DNA from: Lanius collurio
Taxonomy: Eukaryota; Chordata; Aves; Passeriformes; Laniidae
DNA length: 64,000 bases
NCBI GenBank assembly: GCA_020086605.1
Contig: JACBWW010000029.1
Span: forward strand, 793,913 to 857,912
Direction: 5' to 3'
The notes under the pieces: generated by a model
The model's database searches: none
Seen by the model: only the letters and a program-made list of their open reading frames with translations
Told to the model about the DNA's origin: nothing
Translations under genes and position numbers: made by a program
In this document: positions 47,236 through 58,165 of the stretch, piece by piece
Layout: each line of letters begins with the position of its first letter
How positions within the stretch are numbered: position 1 is the stretch's first letter

Positions 47236-47300
47236 TCGGGGTGCTGGGTGGGGGTGCTGGATGGGGGTGCTGGATGGGGGTGCTGGGTGGGGGTGCTGGT
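47236..47300. repeat. 15-bp minisatellite (GGTGCTGGATGGGGG, about four copies)
   Basis: Short G-rich array with GGGTGG and GGATGG variants. Confidence -1.
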
Positions 47301-48193
47301 GACAGAGCCCATGCTGCCCACGGGGCTCCCTGGGCTGCTCCTCCCAGAAGAGCCCTCTGGGTGTGCTTGGCGCGCTCCCGCAGCTCTCGGGGTCAGAGAG
47401 GGGCTCAGGCCCAAAGCTTCATCCTTTATGTGACTACAGGGAGGAGAAGCTGCTTGGAAAAGCCACTGCTCACTGTTTGTGAGGGTCAGAGGCACTGCCC
47501 AAAGCCATGCCAAGGCTCCAGCTCCCACTGGCACATGGCTGGTGAAGCCAGGACCTGGACACCAGGATTGGGACTCACGCGAGTGCGGTGAAGGTGCCAT
47601 GGCAGTGTTCTGTGTGCAGTACAGGACCTGCCTTTCAGCTTTTGGAATATTTGCCAGCCCCCATCAGCAGGGTTTTTTCTCTTGAATCACAAGGTTAAAC
47701 TTAGTCTTGAACAACTGAGAGCTCTTGGAAGGAAACGAGCATCTGTGCTGTGCGTCTGCTTCAGGTTTGCATGAGCTCTGTACTTGTGCTTGCTGGAGGA
47801 GCACAGAATCCTGAGAGCTGGGGCTGTACATGGGGGCATGTACATAGCAGCATTATTTCTCTATAATAGTACAATTCCTGCTTCTATCTAAATGCTCTTG
47901 GCTATTTGGTACATAAGAGTTTTAATCTGATGCTGCATTCTTTAGTCACAGTATCTATTCAGAGTGAGTGTAGTAGTCATCAGCGGTGAATTTTTTTATC
48001 GTCTGCTTTGTTCTCTCTCTCTGAACAGAAAACTTGGTTCTTTTTTGGATTAATGGATGCTCTCCGGAGTTATCAGTGGTTAGACAACAAGTAAACATGT
48101 ACTGTACATGGGCTGCTGGCCAGCTGGCCCTGGCAGCCGGCATCTCGGGACTTGCTTTCAGCCCCAGAAGAATGCCTGTTTGCTTGGTCATTT

Positions 48194-48480
48194 CCTTTCC
48201 TTTCAAATACAAAAAATAAAACTTTTTTCCCTCCTATTAAATTGCTTTCCTGGCCTAAATATTAAAACCGGGGAAAGAGCTCCTCAGATACTGGGACTCA
48301 GGCAATTTGGGAGGATGCCTTTGAGTCTGTATAGAAGCCCTCAAGAAACAGTCGTGCAGATGCTGGGCTGGGAAGTCACCAGGCTTGAAATTTTTTTTTT
48401 TAATTGAATTTTTTTTTTTTCATTGAATTTTTTTTTTCCCCCCTTTTCTTTGTGGGCCAGTTTAACACTGATTTTTCTCT
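48194..48480. repeat. Local duplication, copy A
   Basis: The segment shares long near-identical runs with 50,703-51,095: ATTAAATTGCTTTCCTGGCC, CTAAATATTAAAA, GGGAAAGAGCTCCTCAGATA, CAATTTGG, GTCGTGCAGAT and then TTTCTTTGTGG-CAGTT. Between these lie poly-T tracts and no CR1. It may be a local duplication or two copies of an unrecognised dispersed repeat. Confidence -1.
48392..48441. repeat. Poly-T tracts separated by AATTGAA/CATTGAA
   Basis: Three T-runs of about a dozen bases each, separated by ATTGAA. They lie between the two conserved parts of the first copy of a duplicated segment. Confidence -1.
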
Positions 48481-49041
48481 CCCTGGCTGAGGCTGCATTG
48501 TTTGTGGCAGCTGTGCCTGCCCTGAGGGAGGTGTTGGGGCACACAGAGCCCTCAAGGCCAGTGCCCTGAGCACAGGCTGTATCTCTGAGCCAGAGTTTCC
48601 TCTGCATGGAAAATCCCCTTTCACAAGAGCGTTTTGTGCATGTTTTGAGCTCCAAGGTGGGGAAGGTGACTCAGAACATCACCTGAAGCACCCTGGGACA
48701 CACCTGGCCACAGTACCCTGGAGTTCTGCACCACTGTGACCAGTTTTGTTCCAATATTCGAGTGATCAGATTCCTGTAATGTGGAGTTAAAAATGTCTCT
48801 GCTGTAGGCTGGAGAATATTTAGACTGAATACATGCCTGTAATTGATCTTTTTGCTGGTTATTATACTAAAGATCTGCTAGGAAATTTGCTTCCTTTCCT
48901 GCATCCCTTTCCTTCTCCCCTCAAAGCATGCTCACAAAGTCCTTCTGCTGGGAAAGCCTCAGCACATGAATCAAGGCTCATGTCGTGGCTCCCTTTTTTG
49001 ACCAGAGGTTTTTCCAGGGGCACCAACACAATTGTATTTTT

Positions 49042-49258
49042 CCTGCCAGCTCGTGGGTTCTTCAGCCTGGGCTCTGATGTATGGGCAGGTTTGGAAGGGG
49101 CTGCCCAGGGAGGGTTGGAGTGCCCATCCCTGCAGGTGTCCAGGGAAGGCCTGGCCGTGGCACTCAGGGCTCTGGGCTGGGGACAAGGTGGGGATGGGGC
49201 ATGGCTTGGACTCGGTGACCTTGGAGATCTTCTCCAATTTAAATGATTCTGTGATTTT
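49042..49258 (+). mobile_element. CR1 LINE 3'-end fragment (subfamily with shared 5' end)
   Basis: It begins TTCCTGCCAGCTCGTGGGTT and runs through GGGCAGGTTTGGAAGG and GGCACTCAGGGCTCTGGGCT to an ATGATTCTGTGATTTTG tail. Its left end aligns with the corresponding end of the opposite-strand copy at 50,865-51,046, so the two share nearly the same 5' truncation point. Confidence -1.
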
Positions 49259-50702
49259 GATGGTAACTTTTCACCCAGTGTTCCATATACCAAGGAATTA
49301 TAGCTGGATGTTGAGTAAATCTGCTTTTGCAGGGAGCTTTACAGTAATCGTTTCTTACACAGTAGTCTTAGATACCATCTTTTTTCTTGGCAAAAAGAAA
49401 TCAGGGGATGCCTTGGCAATGGGATTGAAACAGCAGCACAGGTGATCTTGGGGTTCATTTACTTATTCTACAGAACCCTATTTCCAGCTAATTTTATCTC
49501 TTCCTCTGATCTGTTGTCTCTGTCCATGTAATGCTGTTTTGCAATAGCAGTTGCATTTCTGGCAACTTCTGGGCTGGTTTTGCCTCCTTGGGGTGACAGA
49601 GCTGCCCCCACACAGCTGCAGTCGCCCCCACTCGTGGTACAGTGATGAGGGGGAAAGTCTGGGCTGGGACACAGGGATGTGTCTTGTGAGCTTCCTGAGG
49701 GGCTGCAGCAAGTCTAGGGAGAGATCCAACATTCTGTGTCTTGGGAAATCAGAATAGTGGAGGTTTTCAGAAGAGTGAAGACTGATGATAGGACTCACCT
49801 TCTTTTCCAGCTGCCTCCACTAAGTGTCAAGTAAAATGCTTATTTTTATTTCACACAGCAAGGGTGCGAGGGAGCTTGCCTTTCAAAAGTGTGTGAAAAC
49901 TTTCTTTTTATATTGTAATTCAGGATTGAATTTAAAGGCTGGTTTCGAAAGCAGTAATACTTAGTGGAAACTGGGTTTGAGTGTTTTGAATGGTTTACTT
50001 CATTATTAATTTTCCATTTGAGCACTTTAAAGCCCATCAAGTCCATTTCCCATCTCCATGATCACATTGAGATTGCTTGGTGGTTTCTCTGATCTTCTCA
50101 AGGCCTTGCTTTCTGTAAATGACAGTCCCTGTGATATTTATAAAACTGTTTTTTACTTGGTGGTGTTGTTAAAAAATGTCGAGCAGAAAAAGTGAGTCTG
50201 GGAGGAACAAATTTGGTTATTTCTGACTTTGCAGCACTCTCGAGTGGCTCTCACTAGGATAGGGAAGAGGCTGGTACTACAGCAGGAGAGCAGTAACCAT
50301 GGGTTTATTCCGTGTCTTGGGAGTTTTGGGGGAAGAAAGCACATTACTGGCTGCAGTTAAGGCTGTAATGAGTCCTCTGCCAGGCTGCCATGTGCAGTCC
50401 CTGCAGGGCTTCAGCCATCCCAATACATTCCATTCCCATAATACACTGAATATCTGGAGAATACCTGCCTGTGCGTGTGCAGGTGAACACAGCCCCAGGT
50501 GCTCCCCTCAGGGCTGCTCCTCAGCCCCCACAGCCCAGGGCTCCTCTTGGAGCTGGGATTTATCACCTGATGGTAGCGCTGAGCCCTGGAATTTGTTCCT
50601 GCCTTCATCAAAGTCCATGAAATACTTCAAGTTTTTCTTACAAAGCTTAAAAACACTACCAGGTCATGGTTTGAAGCTCACCCTAATAGTGAGATTTAGG
50701 TG

Positions 50703-51095
50703 GTAGTTTCCTTTCAAGTACTAAAAATAAAAGCTTTTTCCTCCAATTAAATTGCTTTCCTGGCCTAAATATTAAAATTAGGGAAAGAGCTCCTCAGATA
50801 CTGAGGTTTGGGCAATTTGGAAAGCAGCTTTTGAAGTCTTTAAGAAAAAGTCGTGCAGATCACAGAATCCCAGAATCACTGAGGTTAGAAAAGACTTCCC
50901 AAACCAGGGAGTCCAAGCTGTGCCCCATGCCCACCTTGTCCCCAGCCCAGAGCCCTGAGTGCCATGTCCAGCCCACCTTGGGCACCTCCAAACCTGCCCA
51001 CACATTATTCCAGGCTGAAGAGCCTGTGAGCTGGCAGGAATATTGTTTTCTTTTTCTTTTCTTTGTGGAGCAGTTAAAGCCCATTTTCGCTCCCT
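50703..51095. repeat. Local duplication, copy B (interrupted by CR1)
   Basis: Direct-orientation partner of 48,194-48,480, about 2.5 kb away. The match stops at GTCGTGCAGAT (50,865), where a minus-strand CR1 begins, and resumes at TTTCTTTGTGGAGCAGTT after 51,055. Confidence -1.
50865..51046 (-). mobile_element. CR1 LINE 3'-end fragment inserted in a duplicated segment
   Basis: It begins AGATCACAGAATCCCAGAAT and carries GTCCAAGCTGTGCCCCATGC and GAGCCCTGAGTGCCATGTCC, ending GAGCTGGCAGGAATATT. It sits inside the second copy of a local duplication, directly after GTCGTGCAGAT, where the first copy (48,357) has no CR1. Confidence -1.
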
Positions 51096-52232
51096 AGCTG
51101 AAATCAGAAGTGCTGCTTTGTTCTTTAGCTCTTCTGCACATACATTTCTCAGCCCAGAACAGATTTTCTGAGAAAAGACAGATTCTCTTAATTGTCAGCC
51201 CTTAAGTGAGGCTGAAGGAGAAGTGCCAGATGCTGCAGGATTTGTGATTAAAGTTGCAAGAATAAGCAATCCAGGGAAACACTTATCATTGTCTCCTTGG
51301 AAAGGCCAACCTGCTTATCTCCAGCACCAGCTCCAACTGAGGTGAGGAACTGCAGCCCTTTGCCCTGTTCTGGTATTTCCTTATGGATTGATGCAGGAGG
51401 AGAAGGGGTTAAGTTGTGACTTTTCCAAGCTTTTTGAAGCACCACAGCTTCCAAAATACTGAGCAGTGGCAGCAATAATGGAAGTTGGGTGGGTCTGTTC
51501 TTGTCATGTTTTCTATTACTGTATTTCTCTCATGGTGCTTCCTGGGTTTCTCTTCCAGAACCAGATACAGGTTCCACATACAGATTAGGGGTGACAGGAA
51601 GATCTGTATTACAGGTAGGAAAAGCTGTAGATAATGATGATGTGTTCAGCATCACAAATAAGAAAATACAAAAAATAAGACATTCTTTCCTGTTAGTTTG
51701 ATGATAATTTATATTCAGGCATTGGTTAATCTCATTTAAATTCAGGTGTGCTGAGGACTCAAATTTAAGAGCATAATTATCCATAGTTCAGTTTTCTCCA
51801 TGCAGCAGTGGGGAGCAGAAACAGGCTTGGATTGTTCTTTGCTGTTCAGAGATTCTCTATATTGCCAGGTAAGGGTTTATTGCCACGATACTTCTGAAAT
51901 TAGTACTTCTTTTGGTTCCTGAAGTGAGATGAAATTAATTTGGGGGCAAAACTGACCCTAAATATTTTTTTTCAATATTTTATTCTTTGGATGTGTTAGT
52001 TGTTTTTCATTTTCTGTGTTGACGATTTATTTGTTGATAGTCTCAGTTGCACTTTACAGATTGGTCATTTGAGACACTGAAACATTCTGAGTGTGTCCAT
52101 CCTGCGTGATCCATCTATTGTCTTAACTTTTAACCTGGTTTGTCTCTCAGACAGATCCTTTATTACATGGCCACGAGTAGATTGGATGGTGGAAACTTCC
52201 CCAGGTGAGGTGGAAGGGAAAGGTGCCGTGTG

Positions 52233-52387
52233 TGGTGGGATGACTCCATGAAAATCGAGAGCTCCTTCTCTCCCAGGAGGGGCAGTGGCATGACTCCCTA
52301 AAAGCCAAGAGCTCCTTTTCCCCCAGGAGGGGCAGTGGGATGACTCCCTAAAAACCAAGAGCTCCTTCTGTCCCAGGAAGGGCCAGC
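52233..52387. repeat. Tandem triplication, unit about 56 bp
   Basis: Three successive copies contain GGATGACTCC or GCATGACTCC, then AAGAGCTCCTTCTGTCCC-like sequence and CAGGAGGGGCAGTGG. Copies differ by a few substitutions. Confidence -1.
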
Positions 52388-54139
52388 ACAGCAGATTCCT
52401 GCCTGACACCGCGCTGGCACAGCTGGCAGCCCTGCACATGCAGCCACAAACCTGTGCCAGGTGAATCCCTTTCCAAACATGGCTTTCTGTGCAGGTTTAA
52501 GCAGGGCCCTCCCCACACAAAGAGTTAAGTGTGCAGTCAGAGCTGGGTTTGTTCCTGTTGCAAACGGGTTTGTCAGCGTGACCTTTGTTTAATGGTTCTC
52601 AGGCAGAACATGCAAGTGACATAAGAGCAGTTAAGACATTATTGGGCAGATTTTAGTGCAGCCTGGAAATACAGCAAGGCTTTGGTCATACATGTATTTA
52701 TTGCACCTTAAAAATACTCCTGGGGTAGCTGCACCTCGTGGGGGCTGTTCAGAGCCTGGGGGGGAGCTCTGTGCTGGGGGAGCCAGGCTGCTCCCAGCCC
52801 TGTGCTTTCGCAGCCCTGGTTGTGTTGACGTGTCTGGAGTCTCACGTGCTGCTTTGCTCTGAACCACTGTTAAAAATAAGGAAAGATTAACCACTTTCCT
52901 GTGTCCTAAAGATGTTTTGTTTGGGTGTTAATATCTCTAAAGCCCCACAAATCAGAGAAGCTTTCCAAGGGTAGGAAAGGATTTTGTCTCACCCCAGCAC
53001 TGGAGCTTGCTGAGCCATTGGATCGGTGAATCTCAAAGATGCAGTAGCAGTTGGGGTTATTGTACTGTTAAAGCAATGCAGAAACGCTTGTTTAAACCAG
53101 GATATTGTGTTTTAGATAAAAGCACCTCCATGTGCTCTTCGTTTGAAAACTTAAGGCTTTCTGAATGTCAGCATCTGCTGTTATTTGGAGTTAAAAGCTT
53201 GTTCAGTGTGTGTGATTGCACCTGTATGGGGTCTGCACCCTGGGAGTTTCAGTGCTGCCTTGGTTTGTTTCTGTTGTACATGCTGCTGAAAAAGTTCATT
53301 ATAAAGCTGAGACTGAGGTTAAATGAAGTTGTACCCCAGTGAGGTCTTCTCAGTAATGTCTGGTTGAAATAGATCTTTTTTTTTCTCCTTTGCTTTATGT
53401 TAATATTTTTAAAAGGTAGGATTGTTGGATTGACTGATCATCTGATGGGTTGAAGGAATTGGCTGATAAATTTCCATTTTTTTCCCACCCTGTCCTGCAT
53501 CGAGCTTTGTCAGATTTTTGTCTCTGATATGCTCTTTTCAGGTTCCCATAGCTTTGAAACCCTTCCTAGCTGCAGCTCAAAAAGCATTTTTTGGTATTTT
53601 TATATTGTTTGATTTCATCAATAATACGGGAAACTGATGCCATACCTGTTCTCCTGTAAGGAGATAAGGACTTAATATATGGTGTTAAAAACTGAATTAA
53701 ACACATGTTTTCTTCAGGTGCTGAGTCGAGTGAGCTCACCTTCCAACCCCAGAATGCAGGGCATTTCTGCCTTTCCTATATTTTGGCAGTAAACATCCAG
53801 TAATTTTTCCATAAGGAATTCTGCATACAGCTCTCTTACTGGAACAGTCTTCAGATTACTTCAAAACGTGTTGTAGCTGTGAATGCAATATATACTCCAT
53901 TGAGCAAATCTTGAGTAATGACCATAGTTAAAATGTTTGATCTGAGCTGTTGTGGCATGTTCTAATTCTGGAAAAGAAAAGAGTTTCCCAGCAGGAAGGT
54001 TTTTAATACTTTTCTGAAAGAAAGTTGGAATTGCCAGTGTTGGACACTTGAGTAAGTTCAGCCCCACAGACACGGGAGAAGAGGGATCATGTGGAGGACT
54101 CGGCGTCTGTCTCTCCCTGTCATGGTGGTTGTGTGAGAG

Positions 54140-54310
54140 AGTAAACAGCCCATTAATGAAGTTTACAGATGGAGTTCAGTTGGGAGGGGTTCCCAGTGCT
54201 GCTCAGGAAGAGAAAATACACAAAGAGGCAGAGATGAACAATGTGGCCAGGAAATGGTGCGAGGTTGAGCAAGGAAGGAATAGAGCTTCCTTCAGCTGAC
54301 AGGGAGGGGA
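54140..54310 (+). mobile_element. Possible diverged CR1 reverse transcriptase fragment
   Basis: GAAGTTTACAGATGGAGTTC followed by GTTGGGAGGGGTTCC resembles the CR1 stretch encoding the conserved F-A-D-D-T-K-L-G-G region, in broken form. The match is weak and could be chance. Confidence -1.
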
Positions 54311-56924
54311 GAGGACAGAGGAAAGTGGGTAAAATAATATGAGAAACCCAGGAGAGAGAAAGAAGGCAAGAGCTAAAAGTATTATGGGGGGGAAAAAAGC
54401 AAACCACAAAGCCCAAACCCCCAAGGTGAGAATTGCCTGTAAAGGCTGGGTGTGGGCAGCAGGAGGGATGTGGTGAAACATCTTTATAGTCTTGAATGTG
54501 TGACATGGTTGCCAAGTGGAAATAAAAGCAGGTAATAACCTACTGTGTGTGCATGTTATAGCAGAAATTGTATCTGTAATTGCTTAACAGTGTTGACAAA
54601 AGTAATTACAGCACTCTACTGCATAATTCAATAAAGTTGACTTAAAAGTGCCATAGAAATTACATACAATATACATGTCACACAGGTCTGGGGTGCTATT
54701 CCTTGCTTGACCTTCTGAGAATAGGACACAAGTTTCTGTGGCTGATTTTGTGTCAATAAACAAACTTACAATGTGCTTTTCTTCCTGTTCGTGCAGGGAA
54801 GAGTGGTTTCATATTTGTTCTTTGCATCCACTGTGTCAGAGGCCAGTTAAAATGAAGTGAAACCATGTTCTGAAGGGTAGTAAAAGTGCTTGTAAGAGTT
54901 TGGGAAATGCTTTTTAAACAGGTTTGCTCAGTTTTAAGCTCTGTTACGTGGACACACAGATCTGGATAGGAAAGATAAAATGCACCAAAACCAGAATGTA
55001 AAACAGGGAAAAAAAGCTTTTGGTAGGGTTTGGGGGGGGCCTCAGCCTTTCCCTCAGTCCCCTGAGCCATCACTGTGCTCGTCCATCAGCAACTCTCTGA
55101 TTTTTAAATCACCAGGAATTTTGAATTTGCTCCTTATCTTTCCTGCAAGAATTCCTGTTCCCTCTGTAAGATGGTAAAAAAGAATCTTTACCCTTTCAAG
55201 TGACGTTATTGCTCATGACTAAATGGGGAACATAATCCACACGAGTTGGCTCCGCACCTCAGCTCGGGCCGGTGGCGCTGGCAGCAGCTTGCAGTCGTCA
55301 TTCTTGTGACTAAGATCTCAAAATCATCACAAGTATTTTTGTCTTCCAGCAAAGTACCCAGGATATGATGTTTTTATTGGGTTTTGTTTGTTTTTCATGC
55401 TCTTGGAAGCCGTCACAAAGGCTGATTCCATCCTGGCGTGTTTATTGTAGCAAAGCCCAGTCTCCCTTCCCACTGCACTTCTCATTAAAGCCAGCTCAGG
55501 CTCCTCCTCAGCTCATTTCTTTAGCTGCTGATGAAAATAAGTGGATATAACAATGAATTTCCCTCTCAGGGGATCAAAACGTACTGAATACATACCTGGA
55601 ATTGGAGTGGAAGCACAGTGAGATGAGTAAACAGTTTGAAAACAACAGGAATGAACCTTCAGTACAAATTCCTGTTGGTAAATGCAAATTATCTGTGTAG
55701 CAAGTTCATATCATGTCACATCCCTGTGGAAACAAACCAGTACAGTTTATGGGCATCTCTTCTGCCAAGCAGAACTGTGTCTTCAGTACTGGGGCTGAAT
55801 CTTTTCTTTTTCAGCTGTAGGCTGAGCATTGGCAGAAGCAAATGACCAGTGTGCCCATTCACCATCTAAAATTTCAGGAATATGTTACTGTAAGAAATGC
55901 AGTTCTCATTCACCAGTTGATTTCTGTTGGGGCAGAAAGGTTTGCTTCTCCTTCCTACAGATACTGGGAATATAACAGACATGTTAATTTAAACCATGAG
56001 ATAGATTTTGATTTTTTTTTAGCAGGTTCTGCTAAAAGCAATTGTCACTGAAGGAGAGTATTTTTCTTGCTTACATGCCTTGTTTAAACTCTGTTTTGGC
56101 CGCTTTCTTTTTGGTCCCCTGGTGTTTTTTGAGCTTCTGGACTCCTGTTCAAAGTTTAAAGAACAATAACCAGTCAAATGTAAAATAATGTCAGTTGAAC
56201 CTACCGATGACTCAACAGTCAACCAAGTCATCCTGGCCCTGCACCAGATGGACCAAGGCCAAAACTTAAAGTTGGCACCGGTCCCCGTCCCTCTTCTCCA
56301 TGGATTTGCACTGAAGCAGAGCCCAGAGTGCACCACGTTGGTTGATGTTCCGTAATAAAGCACTGCACGTGTAAATGTGTGCTCCCATTGCCCCTCTGGG
56401 GAGGGCACGTCGTGCAGGGCTGCCTCGGAGGGACAGGAAAACAGGGAAACAGGGTCTGTGCCCTGAGGGGTTCAGCAGCCTCACCGGCTTCAGGCTCAGC
56501 TCCCCCCTGAACAAAGCTTCCTGGAAGGACTGGAGAAGGAACGAAGGAACTGCTTCTCTTGCCCTCTCTTCATCTTTCCCTTCTCTTCTTCTTCCTGCTC
56601 AGAGTTAAGGTTTTATTTCTACTCTTTTATTTATGTTTGAGTTACATTACTTTTAGTTTCTTTCTTTATATTTCTTCTGATTTTTGTTGCTGTTGTAAAG
56701 CAGGAATTAGCTCTGCAATGCTGCTAAAAGCACGAACTGGTGAATGAGTCTGTGTGTCCACATTGATGCAGCCCCAGGTCCAGATCACTGTTAGATGTTG
56801 CACTGGCAGCAGGAGAGTCTTGACTTTGCCGTGTTTTTTCAGAATAGAAGTGAGCTTCCTAATTACAAGTCTAAATTTATTTATACCTTGAGGATTATTT
56901 GACTATGGAAGGACTATACTGCAG

Positions 56925-57272
56925 CTTTGAGGCTTTTCAGCCTGGAGAAGGGAAGGCTCCAAGGGACCTTGAAACCCCTTCCAGTGCCTAAAAGGGCTCC
57001 AAAAGAGCTGGGGAGAGACTTTGGACAAGCAGTGACGGGGGAATGGTTTCCCACTGCCAGAGGGCAGGGCTAGATGGGATACTGAGAGTGGTGAGACCCT
57101 GGCACAGGGTGCCCAGAGCAGCTGTGGCTGCCCCATCCCTGCCAGTGCCCAAGGCCAGGCTGGACAGGGCTTGGAGCGCTCTGGGATAGTGGAAAGTGTC
57201 CCTGCCCACGGCAGGGGGTATTTAAGGTCCCTTCCAATCCAGACCATTGTGGCATTCTATGATTCTACTGCA
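56925..57272 (+). mobile_element. CR1 LINE 3' fragment
   Basis: This is one of the longest copies here. It opens with TTTTCAGCCTGGAGAAGGGA, passes GGGGAATGGTTTCCCACTGC and GTGCCCAGAGCAGCTGTGGC, and ends GGCATTCTATGATTCT. It is a clear 3'-terminal CR1 fragment. Confidence -1.
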
Positions 57273-57779
57273 GTTTAGTTTAATCTTTCACTGTCTTTCT
57301 TTCTGTACCATTAATATTTTTCCATGTATGTTAGAATCAGCTTTCCAGATGTCTCTCTCCTTTCCTAGCTGCATCATTTTGGCAGCCTGCACACCCTCCT
57401 GTGATTGACACGAGCACTGGACACAGCTCATGCTGAGGTCATTAATGGAACAAGTCCTGTTTAATATTTTAAGTTCAGTTCCTCTGGTACAGCATTAATG
57501 TGTGCTGGAATAAGGGGTCACATCTGATATATGCCGACTGTGTAGGAAGAGCCAAAATGGCTGTGGTTGCTCTGAGCTCATGGATCTCTCGTGATCACCA
57601 CAGAATGTCTCAGTGCAGTTCTGCTGCTGCTGAATTCTGAGTGCTGGCCCATGGAATTGCTGTGTTAAAGGGTCAATGTTAAGACAATACATTTTTGGGC
57701 AGTACTTGGCTCTGTAAGGTTCAGAAAACTAAAAAACTGTTTCCAAGACAGGTGAAGCACCTCTCTGAGGTTGCTGAGA

Positions 57780-58165
57780 TCTGAAACAGAACCCCATAAT
57801 TACAGAGGTGGGAAAAGACTTTTGATGTTATCAAGGCAAAGCTGTGCCCCATCCCCACCTTGTCCCCAGCCCAGAGCACTCAGTGCCACGTCCAGGAATT
57901 CCCTGGACACCTCCAGGGGTGGGCACTCCAACCCTCCCTGGGCAGTTCCAAGGCCTGAGCACCCTTTCCATGGGGAAATTCCTGCTGATGCCCACCCTGC
58001 CCCTCCCCTGGCCCAGGCTGAGGCCGTTCCCTCTCCTCCTGTCCCTGTTCCCTGTTCCCAGAGCCCGACCCCCCTGAGCCCCCTCCTGTCAGGGACTTGT
58101 GCAGAGCCACAAGGTCCCCCCTGAGCCTCCTTTGCTCCAGGCTGAGATGTTTCTTGGGATGAAAA
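57780..58165 (-). mobile_element. CR1 LINE 3' fragment
   Basis: The inverted landmarks are CCATAATTACAGAGGTGGGA, CCAGAGCACTCAGTGCCACG, CTCCAACCCTCCCTGGGCAG, GAGCCCGACCCCCCTGAGCC and TGAGCCTCCTTTGCTCCAGG. It lies about 0.5 kb from the plus-strand copy at 56,925, making an inverted pair. Confidence -1.

Noticed and set aside
48392..48441. Poly-T run as the A-tail of a minus-strand retrocopy
   Set aside because: No processed gene or LINE body adjoins it on the expected side, and the tract is broken by repeated ATTGAA words.
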